A stretch of DNA of 64,000 nt from JAWKZG01 sp041396125 (GCA_041396125.1 JAWKZG010000001.1:620001-684000), one strand, 5' to 3'; positions 1-9,278 are shown, counted from the stretch's first letter. Program-made: numbers and translations. The notes: a model not told the origin generated them from the sequence alone.

Positions 1-267
1 CGGACCGATGATGATCTCGACCCAACGTCCTTGTTGCGAGGCTTCCATGGTACAGCCCGCCAGTCTTATCGGGGTACCGCGAGGGAGGGTGACAATAATG
101 CTGTCCTGGGTGCTGGGGCCGGCACGCATATTCAGGCCTTCAGCCAGGGTTTCACCTTCAACGCAGGCTGGACCGGTCGACTCCGGTGGTGTGGGGGGAG
201 GTGTCGCGCAGGCGGTGAGTAAGGCAATGCCAATGGGGAGGCTGGTAATGTTCCTTGCAACTTTCAT
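1..267 (-). CDS. SH3-domain lipoprotein, C-terminus outside window
   Basis: The reading frame starts at the ATG complementary to 265-267 and runs off the left edge, so only the first 89 residues are visible. It opens with a short basic stretch, a hydrophobic core and a lipobox (LTAC), so the Cys at about residue 20 should be lipidated. A Pro/Thr-rich linker follows, then a region with the NMRAGPST signature of bacterial SH3 domains and a GTPIRLAGC strand. The likely location is the periplasmic face of the inner or outer membrane. SH3 domains of this type often bind peptidoglycan, but the role here is inferred only. It reads away from the FAH-like gene. Confidence 0.7.
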   Translation of the reverse strand, partial: MKVARNITSLPIGIALLTACATPPPTPPESTGPACVEGETLAEGLNMRAGPSTQDSIIVTLPRGTPIRLAGCTMEASQQGRWVEIIIGP

Positions 268-664
268 AAGGTCTTCACTATGTCTAAGGTTCTAAGACTA
301 TATCGCCAATTTACAGGCCAGGTTTACTGTATTTCTTAGCCGGATTAGACGCAACGTCGCGTGATAATAACAGGTCTGGATAGCAGGCGAAGATAATGAC
401 TCTGCTATTCAGCCCAGGCCAGACGTCCCGTACAGGTTAAATTATGGTCAAGAAACAGCGCCTTCTTGCAATGAATCTGTCCACGCGGTTCAATGCCTTA
501 TTTTATATCGTAACGCCGCCTTTCCCCGACGCCAGACAACAGTCGCGGGTATAAGCGAAAAGAAATCCATGCCTGGTCGCGGCGCGGTCTGGCAATCTGA
601 TCCAGACTTGGCACAGGTGCTGAGCATTGCCGGGGAGGGGATCGGTGCTAAAGGAGCATGAAAC
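268..664. other. Divergent intergenic region between lipoprotein and FAH-like gene
   Basis: About 400 bases with no convincing gene. The right end holds a good ribosome binding site (AAAGGAG, 649-655) for the gene starting at 665. A small stem (GTCTGG 587-592 with CCAGAC 602-607) lies upstream. No strong sigma70 promoter could be picked by eye for either divergent gene. Confidence 0.5.
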
Positions 665-1702
665 ATGAAATTTGCAACACTCAAAGATGGTACTCGAGAC
701 GGGGCGCTGGTAGTGGTCTCGCGCGACCTGAAATACTGCGTGGCGGCACCGGCCATTGCGCCCACTTTACAGGCCGCCCTGGACGACTGGCACCGGCTGG
801 AACCGCGCTTGCAGGAAATCTACCGGATGCTGAATAATGGCGAACTCGGCAATGCCAGCCGGTTCGACACGCTGAATCCTGCATCGCCGCTGCCACGAGC
901 GTTTCAATGGGCCGATGGCAGTGCCTATGTCAATCATGTTGAGTTGGTGCGCCGGGCCCGGGGAGCGGAATTGCCGCCGTCGTTTTGGACGGATCCACTG
1001 ATGTACCAGGGTGGTTCCGATGGTTTTATCGGTCCCAATGATGACATTCTGGTGACATCGGAAGACTATGGCATTGATCTGGAAGCTGAAGTTGCGGTAA
1101 TCACTGATGATGTCCCGATGGCGATAAGCGCTGCAGAGGCCGGGCAGTATGTCCGCTTGTTGATGCTGGTGAATGATGTATCTCTGCGTAATTTGATCCC
1201 GGCTGAACTGACTAAGGGCTTTGGCTTTTTCCACGGTAAGCCGGCTACCGCATTTTCACCGGTCGCAGTCACGCCAGACGAATTAGGCCAGGCCTGGGAC
1301 GGTGAAAAACTGCATCTGCCCTTGCGAGTAGATGTCAATGAGCAACCGTTCGGGCGCGCCGACGCTGGTCAGGACATGACGTTCAGTTTTCCGCAACTGA
1401 TTGCCCACGCGGCCAAAACCCGTCACCTGGGCGCTGGCACGATCATCGGTTCCGGCACCGTATCGAACAAAGACCCCGATGGCAGTCCCGGCCGACCTGT
1501 GGCAGAGGGTGGCAGGGGCTATTCGTGTGTGGCTGAGCTGCGGATGATCGAAAAGATTAACAGCGGTGAAGTCAGAACACCCTTTCTGCATTTTGGTGAT
1601 CGGGTGCGGATCGACATGCTCGATAATAACGGGGCATCTGTTTTCGGTGCCATTGAGCAAACAGTAGTGCGCTATATGCCGCCACAAGCAGAGAATGACT
1701 GA
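665..1702 (+). CDS. Fumarylacetoacetate hydrolase family protein
   Basis: A 345-residue protein of the fumarylacetoacetase fold. The metal-binding acid cluster is visible in DLEAEVAVI, followed by LMLVNDVSLRN and the GKPATAFSP segment that in the family carries a catalytic lysine. The N-terminal domain (about 1-75) resembles the cap of two-domain fumarylacetoacetases. Members hydrolyse or decarboxylate C-C bonds in aromatic catabolism; with no catabolic neighbours the substrate cannot be named. The start has a strong AAAGGAG site 9 bases upstream. The stop is shared with an ATG of the next frame, but the downstream gene probably starts later. Confidence 0.88.
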   Translation: MKFATLKDGTRDGALVVVSRDLKYCVAAPAIAPTLQAALDDWHRLEPRLQEIYRMLNNGELGNASRFDTLNPASPLPRAFQWADGSAYVNHVELVRRARGAELPPSFWTDPLMYQGGSDGFIGPNDDILVTSEDYGIDLEAEVAVITDDVPMAISAAEAGQYVRLLMLVNDVSLRNLIPAELTKGFGFFHGKPATAFSPVAVTPDELGQAWDGEKLHLPLRVDVNEQPFGRADAGQDMTFSFPQLIAHAAKTRHLGAGTIIGSGTVSNKDPDGSPGRPVAEGGRGYSCVAELRMIEKINSGEVRTPFLHFGDRVRIDMLDNNGASVFGAIEQTVVRYMPPQAEND

Positions 1703-1745
1703 TTTTATTACGATTTCTATTTTCTTTTTATCTGGACGCTTAAGC

Positions 1746-2456
1746 ATGCATACTAACGAGCTTGGTCAACCAATTGGTTTTCCGGTGGCGGACTGGACTC
1801 CGCGACCCCGGCCCCCGCGAGCAGCACTACAGGGCCACTATTGCCGCATTGAACCGCTGGATGCTGCCCGTCATAGCGCCGCTTTATTCGCTGCCAATAG
1901 TGTTGATCGCGAAGGCCGTAACTGGACTTATTTGCCCTATGGGCCGTTCGCAACACTGACGGATTACCGCAATTGGGTGCAAGACAGTGCTAAAGCCGAT
2001 GATCCTCTGTTTCACGCCATCATCGATCTGAACACCGGCCAGGCGGTCGGCGTGGCCAGCCTGATGCGCATTGAGCCGGCAGTCGGCGTGATCGAGGTCG
2101 GGCATATCAATTATTCGCCGCTGCTGCAAAAAAAACCGGCTGCAACCGAGGCGATGTATCTACTGATGGCGCGGGTGTTTGACGAGTTGGGCTACCGGCG
2201 TTACGAATGGAAGTGTGATGCGCTGAATAAACCCTCACGCGCTGCTGCCGAACGTCTGGGATTTCAGTATGAAGGTCTGTTCCGGCAAGCTACTTTGTAC
2301 AAAGGCCGCAACCGCGATACGGCTTGGTATTCCATTCTGGATACTGAATGGCCGACTTTGAAAATGGCCTACCAGCGCTGGTTAAGCCCGGATAATATTG
2401 ACGCTGATGGTCAACAGCGAGAACGCTTAGCAACTTTGATACAAGCTCATCGGTAA
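1746..2456 (+). CDS. GNAT family N-acetyltransferase (RimJ/RimL-like)
   Basis: A 236-residue acetyltransferase. Recognisable segments are IEVGHINYSP, the acetyl-CoA binding region, and SRAAAERLGFQYEGLFRQ near the C-terminus, typical of RimJ/RimL-type GNATs that acetylate protein N-termini or small molecules. I chose the ATG at 1746 because the in-frame ATG at 1695 adds a hydrophobic tail (FITISIFFLS) foreign to the family; GGAC lies just upstream of 1746. It follows the FAH-like gene by 43 bases and overlaps the end of the convergent yqgE by 10 bases. Substrate unknown. Confidence 0.85.
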   Translation: MHTNELGQPIGFPVADWTPRPRPPRAALQGHYCRIEPLDAARHSAALFAANSVDREGRNWTYLPYGPFATLTDYRNWVQDSAKADDPLFHAIIDLNTGQAVGVASLMRIEPAVGVIEVGHINYSPLLQKKPAATEAMYLLMARVFDELGYRRYEWKCDALNKPSRAAAERLGFQYEGLFRQATLYKGRNRDTAWYSILDTEWPTLKMAYQRWLSPDNIDADGQQRERLATLIQAHR

Positions 2457-3087
2457 CCTGAGTCGGGGGCTATCCCTGTTTGCGCCAAAATCTGTGTCGG
2501 TGCGTCGATAAAGTGACGCCATAACTCAACCGGGGCGAGGTCATTAAAGACGGCACCGATCTGAGCCTGGAACAATTTCCAGCCGCCGCGACTGAGTTCT
2601 TTGTCAAGTTGCCCCGGTGCCCAGCTGGCAATACCTAAACATACGCGCAGTGTGGCATCGTTTACCGGCTCGGCCAAGGTATTGGCCAGTACCTTGGCGC
2701 TGGCGCTCCAGACAATATCGGCGAAGACCGGCTCGGATTCTTCCGGTAGCTGGTCTGTGCGCAGTAGCATGAAAAGGTTTTCCCGGCCGACTGGACCACC
2801 CCAATCCAGTGCTAAGGACGCGTCTTGGTATGGCGATTCGGGTAAGACATCAACCAGGGTTATATCGGTCGGTCGATTCAGAACTAGTCCCAGCGTGCCG
2901 CGCATGTTCTCGTGTTCCAGTATTAAAATCACCGTTTCCTGGAAGCGGGAATCAGGCATGGAATGGTCTGCGACCAACAGCACGCCTTTGGCCGGTTGAG
3001 TGACACTGAGGGGGGCTGAAGTGCTACTTCGGCACTGGCGTACAGGCTGAGCAGCAAAATAACGAATCCGAAACCAGGGTAAAACAT
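2447..3087 (-). CDS. YqgE/AlgH family protein with predicted signal peptide (frameshifted)
   Basis: The main frame from 2983 down gives the YqgE/AlgH (UPF0301) fold: LLVADHSMPDSRFQETVILI, TLGLVLNRP, WGGPVG and LGIASWAPGQL. That frame has no ATG and only an awkward GTG at 2983. Immediately upstream a second frame starts with ATG (3085-3087) and encodes a clean signal peptide (FVILLLSLYASAEVA). The two join if one base is added in the G6 run at 3010-3015, giving a 213-residue protein of normal family length with an added export signal. The break is probably a base-calling loss. Function of the family is unknown; AlgH affects alginate regulation in Pseudomonas. Confidence 0.72.
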
Positions 3088-3183
3088 GATGACGTTACCG
3101 GCGAGAGTCGGGCAGGAATGCTAATAACAGGGTATCAGGTGACTTGTTCCCATGCATACACCGCACGCAAGGGAGCTACATGT

Positions 3184-3219
3184 AAAAAACCTCTCTTGCG
3201 CCAATGCAAGAGAGGTTTT
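3184..3219 (-). terminator. Rho-independent terminator of the RDD/J-like gene
   Basis: A perfect 14-bp stem, 3186-3199 paired with 3206-3219, with a 6-base loop. Read on the minus strand it follows the stop at 3244 and ends in a T run (complement of AAAAAA, 3184-3189). The stem flanks are also A/T rich, so it may work in both directions. Confidence 0.88.
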
Positions 3220-3243
3220 ACTGTCGGCTTACAGCACGATTGA

Positions 3244-4719
3244 TTAACTGCCAGAGAGGCAACGTTCCCGTTCGCGCATTGCTTCCCGGTTGATGCGGGC
3301 GTAATCGCCCAAGGGCATTTCCTGTGCCTCGCTCATTGTATCGTAATAGCGCTGGGTGCAACTCAGCCACTGTTCCTGACTCAGCCGGCGCGCGCTAGAT
3401 GTGTTGCCTTGTGCGGCGGTCTGCAGCGGTGGTTTGGTGTTTGTCGTCAGCCTGTTGCTATCGTCCTCTTCGGTTGACAACGCAGACATCGGCTTGGCAC
3501 GCATACTGGGTGGTAAAACAAGAGTTGGAACAGCTGTTGTCTCCACTTTGCTAGCAGTGTTTACCGCGCTATTTGAAGGCATAAGGGCGGTTGTAGAATT
3601 TTCAACGGATCCCTGTCCTGTAAGCTCAGGTGCCATCAAAGCAACTTCGCTTGTATCAGTTTCGGCGTCGTCACTTTTGATGTCAGCCAGCGCATTAGGA
3701 ATCGTTTGCGAAGCTTGGGTTGTGCTCAGCGGTGCCGAAGCGGCCACAGAGTCAAGTAATGTGGGTACGGTATTTTCGGATTCCACCACATTGCTGCTGT
3801 GCGCATAAGCAACATCTTCGCCATTGGGCAGCGGCCCGAGCATGAAATAAGTGAGCGACAGTGATTGCAGCACAATGACACTGGATGCCGCTAGGCGGAA
3901 AGCCGAGACGGGTTGCTCGATAATAGTGCTTTTGCATTGCGCATCCCAAGCTGTCAGCTTGCCTTGCTTAACGCGGCCATGCCACATTACGTTCAACACG
4001 GGCGCAATAATCAATGCTCCCCAGCCCATGCCGACGCTCCAGACTTTCAAGGCGCGGGTTAAAGCTATCTTGAATGGTAATTTGTTTTGATTTGCATCAA
4101 CTACCTGAAGTCGGTACAACCATTTCCCAGGAGTGGTTCCCAGCGTCGCCAACAAAATCGCCTCAAGTGGAACCCAGGCGAGAACAGTGAGCAGTGCAAA
4201 GCTGAATAATATAGCCACCAACGGCAGATAATCGGTAAGCGCAGCAGCCTGCGAGGGCCATTCAAACATGCTTGGATAGAAGCTTTTGAAGGGGGTGCTC
4301 AACAGTGCAGCGAAGAGAATATAATCGATATGGCGGGCACAACCGCGCCGCCACAGCAAGGCTTCCAGGGCGCGCCGGTTACCGGCGTCCGCGATGTGTT
4401 CTTCACGCTCAAGATCTGCGATGTAGTCGAGGCGTTTTTGCTCATCGCGCAACGTATCCCAGATCAGGTTCAGCGGCTGCAGTTTGCTGGCTGCTAATTC
4501 CTGCAGTTCAGGCGAGAGATGCCGGGTTTTCTCGGGTCGACAATCAACGGCTTGCTTAATGTAAGCATTGCGGATATCGGCGACATTTGCTGTCCGCTCA
4601 ATGCCCAGCATCTCGAAGTAATTATGTGGCAAATAATTGCCGCAGGCGGTGCAGTAGAGGGCGTTTTTCTCGTTATGCGTTCCACACGCGACGCAACCTG
4701 ATTTGCTTTTGATTGTCAT
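3244..4719 (-). CDS. Zinc-ribbon / degenerate J-domain / RDD membrane protein
   Basis: A 491-residue composite protein. Residues 9-26 hold a zinc ribbon (CVAC and CTAC). Residues about 33-103 look like a J domain (YFEMLGIERTANVADIRNAY, then LRDEQKRLDYI), but the HPD motif that activates DnaK is replaced by RPE. Residues about 128-265 form an RDD domain with the marker TTPGKWLYRLQVVD and several membrane segments, followed by another membrane segment at about 274-294. The rest is Ser/Thr rich, ending in a small Cys-containing helical region. RDD proteins are poorly understood; some are linked to ion transport. A strong AGGAGAGG site precedes the ATG, and a terminator follows: monocistronic. 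Confidence 0.8.
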   Translation of the reverse strand: MTIKSKSGCVACGTHNEKNALYCTACGNYLPHNYFEMLGIERTANVADIRNAYIKQAVDCRPEKTRHLSPELQELAASKLQPLNLIWDTLRDEQKRLDYIADLEREEHIADAGNRRALEALLWRRGCARHIDYILFAALLSTPFKSFYPSMFEWPSQAAALTDYLPLVAILFSFALLTVLAWVPLEAILLATLGTTPGKWLYRLQVVDANQNKLPFKIALTRALKVWSVGMGWGALIIAPVLNVMWHGRVKQGKLTAWDAQCKSTIIEQPVSAFRLAASSVIVLQSLSLTYFMLGPLPNGEDVAYAHSSNVVESENTVPTLLDSVAASAPLSTTQASQTIPNALADIKSDDAETDTSEVALMAPELTGQGSVENSTTALMPSNSAVNTASKVETTAVPTLVLPPSMRAKPMSALSTEEDDSNRLTTNTKPPLQTAAQGNTSSARRLSQEQWLSCTQRYYDTMSEAQEMPLGDYARINREAMRERERCLSGS

Positions 4720-5420
4720 AGATCCTCTCCTGTCATTGTTAACGAATAATTCGAAGCGCTTAGCACACGCTGTTCCATAACGATTAACTGAGGGCGCCGC
4801 AAGATTATTCGCGAATAAAGCACTGACAAGGCTGTTTGGCAGGCCTGCCGGGTGTTTTGCTTAAGATATCAGTCGGTTAAATTTATGCGGCTCTTTATCT
4901 TCTACACTATCAGGAGTATCTCAGTACCCTTTGGAAAATAAGGTGAAGTAGCGGGACAGTTTGGCTAGCGTCCCCTAAAAGACCTGAGATGCACCGGTTG
5001 CAAAGATATTTTGAGCTACTGCATACGGTAATTAAGAATGAGCATATTCCATGCCATGATTTTTTACGGTGCTTGTGTCTGACGACGATAGCTTGCTGTT
5101 GATAAGTATAAGTATTTTCGACTTTGCGGAAAGATGGTGGCTGCCTGGGTATTTTGATTTAGTCAATTTATTGTCGTTTTTGTGTCAATTTTTTGTCGAA
5201 CACGATGGTTCCGCCTGTAAGACTGGCGTTGTGCTGGTATTCAGATATGATTATCCACTGACGGAGAACATGTGATTGTTATAGAATAGGATTGTCTAAT
5301 TCAAGAAGTTGCAAACCGCTTATCATCTATACCGATAATATGCATGGTGATTTTGCGGTGTTTTTATCGATGCTCTTACTAGTTTGCAGAATGCATGAAA
5401 TCAGTTAACAACGGATACTT
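4720..5420. other. Long AT-rich divergent intergenic region upstream of miaB
   Basis: About 700 bases between the divergent RDD/J-like gene and miaB, visibly more AT rich than its surroundings. I find no supported gene; the longest open frame (5069-5275, GTG start) lacks a ribosome binding site and a recognisable sequence. Two palindromes near the left end are listed separately. A possible weak -10 (TATAGA) lies around 5280 for the miaB operon. Confidence 0.5.
4743..4818. promoter_or_regulatory. Paired CGAAT/ATTCG palindromes, possible operator
   Basis: CGAAT-A-ATTCG at 4743-4753 and the perfect 14-bp palindrome TTATTCGCGAATAA at 4805-4818 share the same half-site. Their centres are about 63-64 bases apart, close to six helical turns, just upstream of the RDD/J-like gene that starts at 4719. 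This is the arrangement expected for two operators of a dimeric repressor or activator. The regulator is unknown. Confidence 0.4.
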
Positions 5421-6836
5421 GTGAAATACCTTTATATTAAAACCCACGGTTGCCAGATGAACGAGTACGATTCTGCCAAAATGGCGGATGTGCTCAAAGC
5501 CTCGCATGGTCTGGTTGTCACAGACAATCCAGAGCACGCTGATGTGTTGTTGCTTAATACCTGCTCTATTCGCGAAAAAGCCCAGGAGAAAGTGTTTTCC
5601 GAGCTGGGCCGGTGGCGACCACTGAAAGAACGTCGCGAGGGTGTAGTGATTGGTGTTGGTGGTTGCGTGGCCAGTCAGGAAGGTGAAGCGCTGCGTGAGC
5701 GTGCGCCGTTTGTGGATCTGGTGTTTGGGCCGCAAACTCTACACCGCTTACCGCAGATGCTGAATCAGATACTGGGTCAATCGCAGTTTACCCGGGATGC
5801 TGTAGTAGATGTCTCGTTCCCGGAAATCGAGAAATTCGATCATTTACCGGAACCACGTGCCGAAGGTCCAACGGCCTTCGTATCGGTGATGGAAGGGTGC
5901 AGCAAATATTGCACCTTCTGTGTGGTGCCCTATACTCGTGGTGAAGAAATTAGCCGCCCCTTTGATGATGTAATTGCCGAAGTGGCCATGCTCGCTGAAC
6001 AAGGCGTGCGGGAAGTGAATTTGCTGGGGCAGAATGTCAATGCCTACCGGGGCATGATGCATGATGGTAGTGTGGCTGATCTGGCATTTTTGATAAATGT
6101 GCTGGCAGCAATTGACGGTATAGATCGCATCCGGTTTACAACCTCACATCCGGTGGAGTTTTCGGATAATCTGATCCAGGCCTTTGCCGTGACGCCAGAA
6201 TTGGTCAGCCATCTCCATCTGCCTGTGCAGAGTGGGTCGGATCGAATATTGGCCTTGATGAAACGCGGCCATATGATATTGGAATATAAATCCAAGCTGC
6301 GCCGCCTGCGAGCGCTGCGGCCGGAAATCAGCTTTTCATCTGATTTTATTGTGGGATTTCCCGGTGAAACCGAAGCTGATTTTCAAGCCACGCTGGATCT
6401 AATCGCAGAAATCGGTTTTGATACCAGCTTCAGCTTTATTTACAGTCCGCGGCCAGGGACACCTGCCGCGTCACTGCCGGATGACGTGCCGCTTGCGGTC
6501 AAGAAAGATCGCCTAGCTCGGCTGCAGACGCTGATTATTGAGCAGGCGCAGGCAATCAGTCGAGGCATGGTCGGCAGCACACAGCGTATCCTGGTCGAAC
6601 GCCCTGCGCGCAAGGATCCACAGATGCTGGCAGGGCGCACTGAGAACAATCGGGTGGTGAATTTTCATGGCCCGACCCAACTTATCGGGCAGTTTGCCGA
6701 TGTCCTGATTACCGAAGCGCTTCCAAACTCCCTGCGCGGACGCTTTGTTGCATGCTCCGAGCTTGGACTGCAAGCGGACGCGGCAGTGATCGGTGCCAAC
6801 TCACTACCACCCCAACCAGAGGTTCTATCTGCTTAA
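5421..6836 (+). CDS. miaB: tRNA-2-methylthio-N6-dimethylallyladenosine synthase MiaB
   Basis: Methylthiolates i6A37 in tRNAs reading UNN codons, a radical-SAM reaction using two Fe-S clusters. All parts are present in 471 residues: the N-terminal cluster cysteines (THGCQMNEYDS, LNTCSIREKA, VGGCVASQEG), the radical-SAM motif CSKYCTFC, and a C-terminal TRAM-like domain. The start is GTG at 5421 with KYLYIKTHGCQ following, as in the family. It heads the miaB-phoH-ybeY-ybeX-lnt operon; its stop overlaps the phoH start (TAATG). Confidence 0.96.
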   Translation: MKYLYIKTHGCQMNEYDSAKMADVLKASHGLVVTDNPEHADVLLLNTCSIREKAQEKVFSELGRWRPLKERREGVVIGVGGCVASQEGEALRERAPFVDLVFGPQTLHRLPQMLNQILGQSQFTRDAVVDVSFPEIEKFDHLPEPRAEGPTAFVSVMEGCSKYCTFCVVPYTRGEEISRPFDDVIAEVAMLAEQGVREVNLLGQNVNAYRGMMHDGSVADLAFLINVLAAIDGIDRIRFTTSHPVEFSDNLIQAFAVTPELVSHLHLPVQSGSDRILALMKRGHMILEYKSKLRRLRALRPEISFSSDFIVGFPGETEADFQATLDLIAEIGFDTSFSFIYSPRPGTPAASLPDDVPLAVKKDRLARLQTLIIEQAQAISRGMVGSTQRILVERPARKDPQMLAGRTENNRVVNFHGPTQLIGQFADVLITEALPNSLRGRFVACSELGLQADAAVIGANSLPPQPEVLSA

Positions 6837-7870
6837 TGGCAAGTGTAGTAGCCCCTCCCGCAGACGCTGACAGCAGTTCCGATCATGCCCGTTCCAACTC
6901 CGATACGGCCATTCGAGATCTGTCCCTGGAACCAGTCGACAACGAACGGCTGGCCAATTTGTGTGGTCCCTTTGATCGGCATTTGCGTCAGATCGAAGAT
7001 CGTCTTGGCGTGGAAATTAGCAACCGCAGTAATCAGTTCCGGGTATCCGGGCCACCCCCTGCGGTGGAAACGGCGCATACAGTGCTGGAATCCCTCTACC
7101 GGGCAACCAATGAAGAGGCGCTTGCGCCGGCACGGGTACATTTGTTGCTGCAGGAAGCCGGCGCAAATGTCGGTGAGGATGAACTGGCGGACGCCGATGA
7201 TGTTGTCATTCGTACCCGGCGCGGCCTGATCCGTGGTCGTGGCGTGAATCAGCGCCGTTATCTGCATAGCATTCTGCGCCATGATATTAATTTCGGCGTT
7301 GGTCCAGCCGGCACTGGCAAGACTTTTCTTGCTGTGGCATGTGCAGTAGAAGCGCTGGAACGTGATCAGGTGCGGCGTCTAGTGCTGGTGCGGCCCGCCG
7401 TGGAGGCGGGTGAGCGTCTGGGGTTTTTGCCCGGTGACCTGGTGCAGAAAATTGATCCTTATCTGCGCCCTTTATACGATGCTCTGTATGAAATGCTGGG
7501 ATTTGAGCGGGTAGCCAAGCTGCTGGAGCGCAGCGTCATTGAAATCGCCCCTTTGGCGTTTATGCGTGGACGTACCCTGAACGAGTCTTTTATCATTCTG
7601 GACGAAGCGCAGAATACCACTGTGGAACAAATGAAAATGTTTCTGACCCGGATCGGATTTGGCTCGACAGCTGTCGTGACCGGCGATATTACTCAGGTTG
7701 ATCTGCCGCGTAATACCCAATCCGGCCTGAAGCAGGCGTTGCATGTTTTGCAGGGAGTCGATGGCATTAGCATTACGCATTTCGGCGGCCGCGATGTGGT
7801 GCGCCATCCCCTGGTGCAGCGTATCGTAAACGCTTATGATCGGTTCGATCAAAGCCAGGAAGCCCGTTAA
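6836..7870 (+). CDS. ybeZ: PhoH family ATPase YbeZ
   Basis: A 344-residue PhoH-like P-loop protein with Walker A GPAGTGKT and Walker B FIILDEAQN. An N-terminal KH-like segment (about 35-110) is usual for the YbeZ type. It works with the neighbour YbeY in RNA or ribosome metabolism; direct activity is not settled, though RNA helicase activity has been proposed for the family. The ATG at 6836 overlaps the miaB stop, so the longer in-frame start at 6752 inside miaB is rejected. The gene overlaps ybeY by 35 bases. Confidence 0.94.
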   Translation: MASVVAPPADADSSSDHARSNSDTAIRDLSLEPVDNERLANLCGPFDRHLRQIEDRLGVEISNRSNQFRVSGPPPAVETAHTVLESLYRATNEEALAPARVHLLLQEAGANVGEDELADADDVVIRTRRGLIRGRGVNQRRYLHSILRHDINFGVGPAGTGKTFLAVACAVEALERDQVRRLVLVRPAVEAGERLGFLPGDLVQKIDPYLRPLYDALYEMLGFERVAKLLERSVIEIAPLAFMRGRTLNESFIILDEAQNTTVEQMKMFLTRIGFGSTAVVTGDITQVDLPRNTQSGLKQALHVLQGVDGISITHFGGRDVVRHPLVQRIVNAYDRFDQSQEAR

Positions 7871-8366
7871 TCCTTTGAAACTCAGTTTAACCGTACAGCG
7901 GGCGATAAAAAGAACTCAAGCGGCTCCGCCACTGCCGACAAAGACACAACTGCAGCGTTGGGCTGGAGCCGCTTTGGTGGATCCCCGCGCACAAACCGCC
8001 ACGGAACTCACCATTCGGCTTGTGGACGAAGCAGAAAGCAGCATGCTCAATGAAACCTATCGGCATAAGCAGGGGCCAACCAATGTGTTGTCGTTTCCGT
8101 TTGAGGCACCGATTCCTGAAATAGACATGCCTTTGCTGGGTGATATTGTAATCTGTGTGCCTGTGGTAGAGCATGAGGCTGCTGAACAGAACAAACCGCT
8201 TATAGCACACTGGGCTCACTTGGTGATCCATGGTGTGCTGCATTTACAAGGTTATGACCATCAGACTGAAACTGAAGCCGACATCATGGAAGCGCTGGAA
8301 GTGACACTGCTGGATCAGCTGGGATTTCCCGATCCGTATCGGGACGGTATTGACAATATTAGCTAA
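7836..8366 (+). CDS. ybeY: Endoribonuclease YbeY (rRNA maturation)
   Basis: A 176-residue UPF0054 metalloprotein. The zinc site H-x3-H-x5-H is visible in HGVLHLQGYDH, with the upstream GPTNVLSFPF typical of the family. YbeY takes part in 16S rRNA 3'-end maturation and quality control of 70S ribosomes. The annotated start at 7836 lies inside phoH and adds a basic N-terminus of about 20 residues; a later start is possible. The position between phoH and ybeX is the classic order. Confidence 0.94.
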   Translation: MIGSIKARKPVNPLKLSLTVQRAIKRTQAAPPLPTKTQLQRWAGAALVDPRAQTATELTIRLVDEAESSMLNETYRHKQGPTNVLSFPFEAPIPEIDMPLLGDIVICVPVVEHEAAEQNKPLIAHWAHLVIHGVLHLQGYDHQTETEADIMEALEVTLLDQLGFPDPYRDGIDNIS

Positions 8367-8405
8367 TGATTTCTTTTTGCGGTAACGCTCATCCAAGTGA
8401 CGAAC

Positions 8406-9278
8406 ATGAATGACGAGCAGAATGACCCTCCTAGTCGACGCTCATGGTTAGAACGATTAAGCCATGTCTGGTTAAGTAACGAACCTAAAGATAAAGAAGC
8501 GCTCATCGAACTGTTGCGGGACGCACGCCAGCGTAAGCTGCTGGATGGCGATTCGCTATCAATGATCGAAGGCGTGTTGGAAGTTTCAGAAATGCGGGTG
8601 CGTGATGTGATGATTCCGCGTTCGCAAATGGTTGTTATGGACGTCGATACGCCGCTGCCGGCGCTGTTGGCTGAGGTGATCGAATCCGGTCACTCGCGCT
8701 TTCCTGTTATCGACGATGATCGCGACGATATTATCGGCATCCTGATTGTCAAAGATCTGCTGCGGTATTTCGCGGAAGGTGGCGGTGAGCTGAATTTGCG
8801 CGATCTGCTGCGGCCCGCCAAATACATTCCAGAAAGCAAGCGGCTTAATGTGCTTCTGAAGGAGTTTCGTGATACCCGGTTGCATATGGCGATTGTGGTT
8901 GATGAGTACGGCGGTGTGGCTGGCTTGATTACCATTGAAGATGTGTTGGAACAGATTGTCGGCGAAATTGACGATGAGCATGATGAGATCAGCGACGATG
9001 ACTATATCCGGGAACTGGGTAATCAGCATTTTTATGTTAGAGCATTGACACCTGTCGAGGATTTCAATGAGCACTTTGGTGCCCGGCTCAGTGACGAAAA
9101 AGCGGACACGGTTGGTGGTCTGGTCATGATGGAGCTGGGACATCTGCCCAAACGTGGCGAATCGGTCGAAGTCGATGGGTATAATTTTCGGGTTGTACGG
9201 GCAGACAACCGTCGACTGCATTTACTGGAACTCAGCAATCCGCCCGTAAGTACCAAAACGGATGACCAGGCAGCCTAG
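8406..9278 (+). CDS. ybeX: CorC/HlyC family CBS-domain protein YbeX
   Basis: About 290 residues: two CBS motifs (VRDVMIPRSQM and GVAGLITIEDVLEQIVGEI mark their edges), then the CorC/HlyC transporter-associated domain. Family members are linked to magnesium and cobalt resistance; in this operon YbeX is thought to support ribosome metabolism. I chose the ATG at 8406, with AAGTGA just upstream, over the GTG at 8397. No membrane segments, so the protein is soluble, unlike the long DUF21-bearing homologues. Confidence 0.93.
   Translation: MNDEQNDPPSRRSWLERLSHVWLSNEPKDKEALIELLRDARQRKLLDGDSLSMIEGVLEVSEMRVRDVMIPRSQMVVMDVDTPLPALLAEVIESGHSRFPVIDDDRDDIIGILIVKDLLRYFAEGGGELNLRDLLRPAKYIPESKRLNVLLKEFRDTRLHMAIVVDEYGGVAGLITIEDVLEQIVGEIDDEHDEISDDDYIRELGNQHFYVRALTPVEDFNEHFGARLSDEKADTVGGLVMMELGHLPKRGESVEVDGYNFRVVRADNRRLHLLELSNPPVSTKTDDQAA

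Noticed and set aside
5069..5275. A 68-codon frame in the long intergenic region before miaB
   Set aside because: GTG start, no ribosome site, AT-rich region, no family resemblance.
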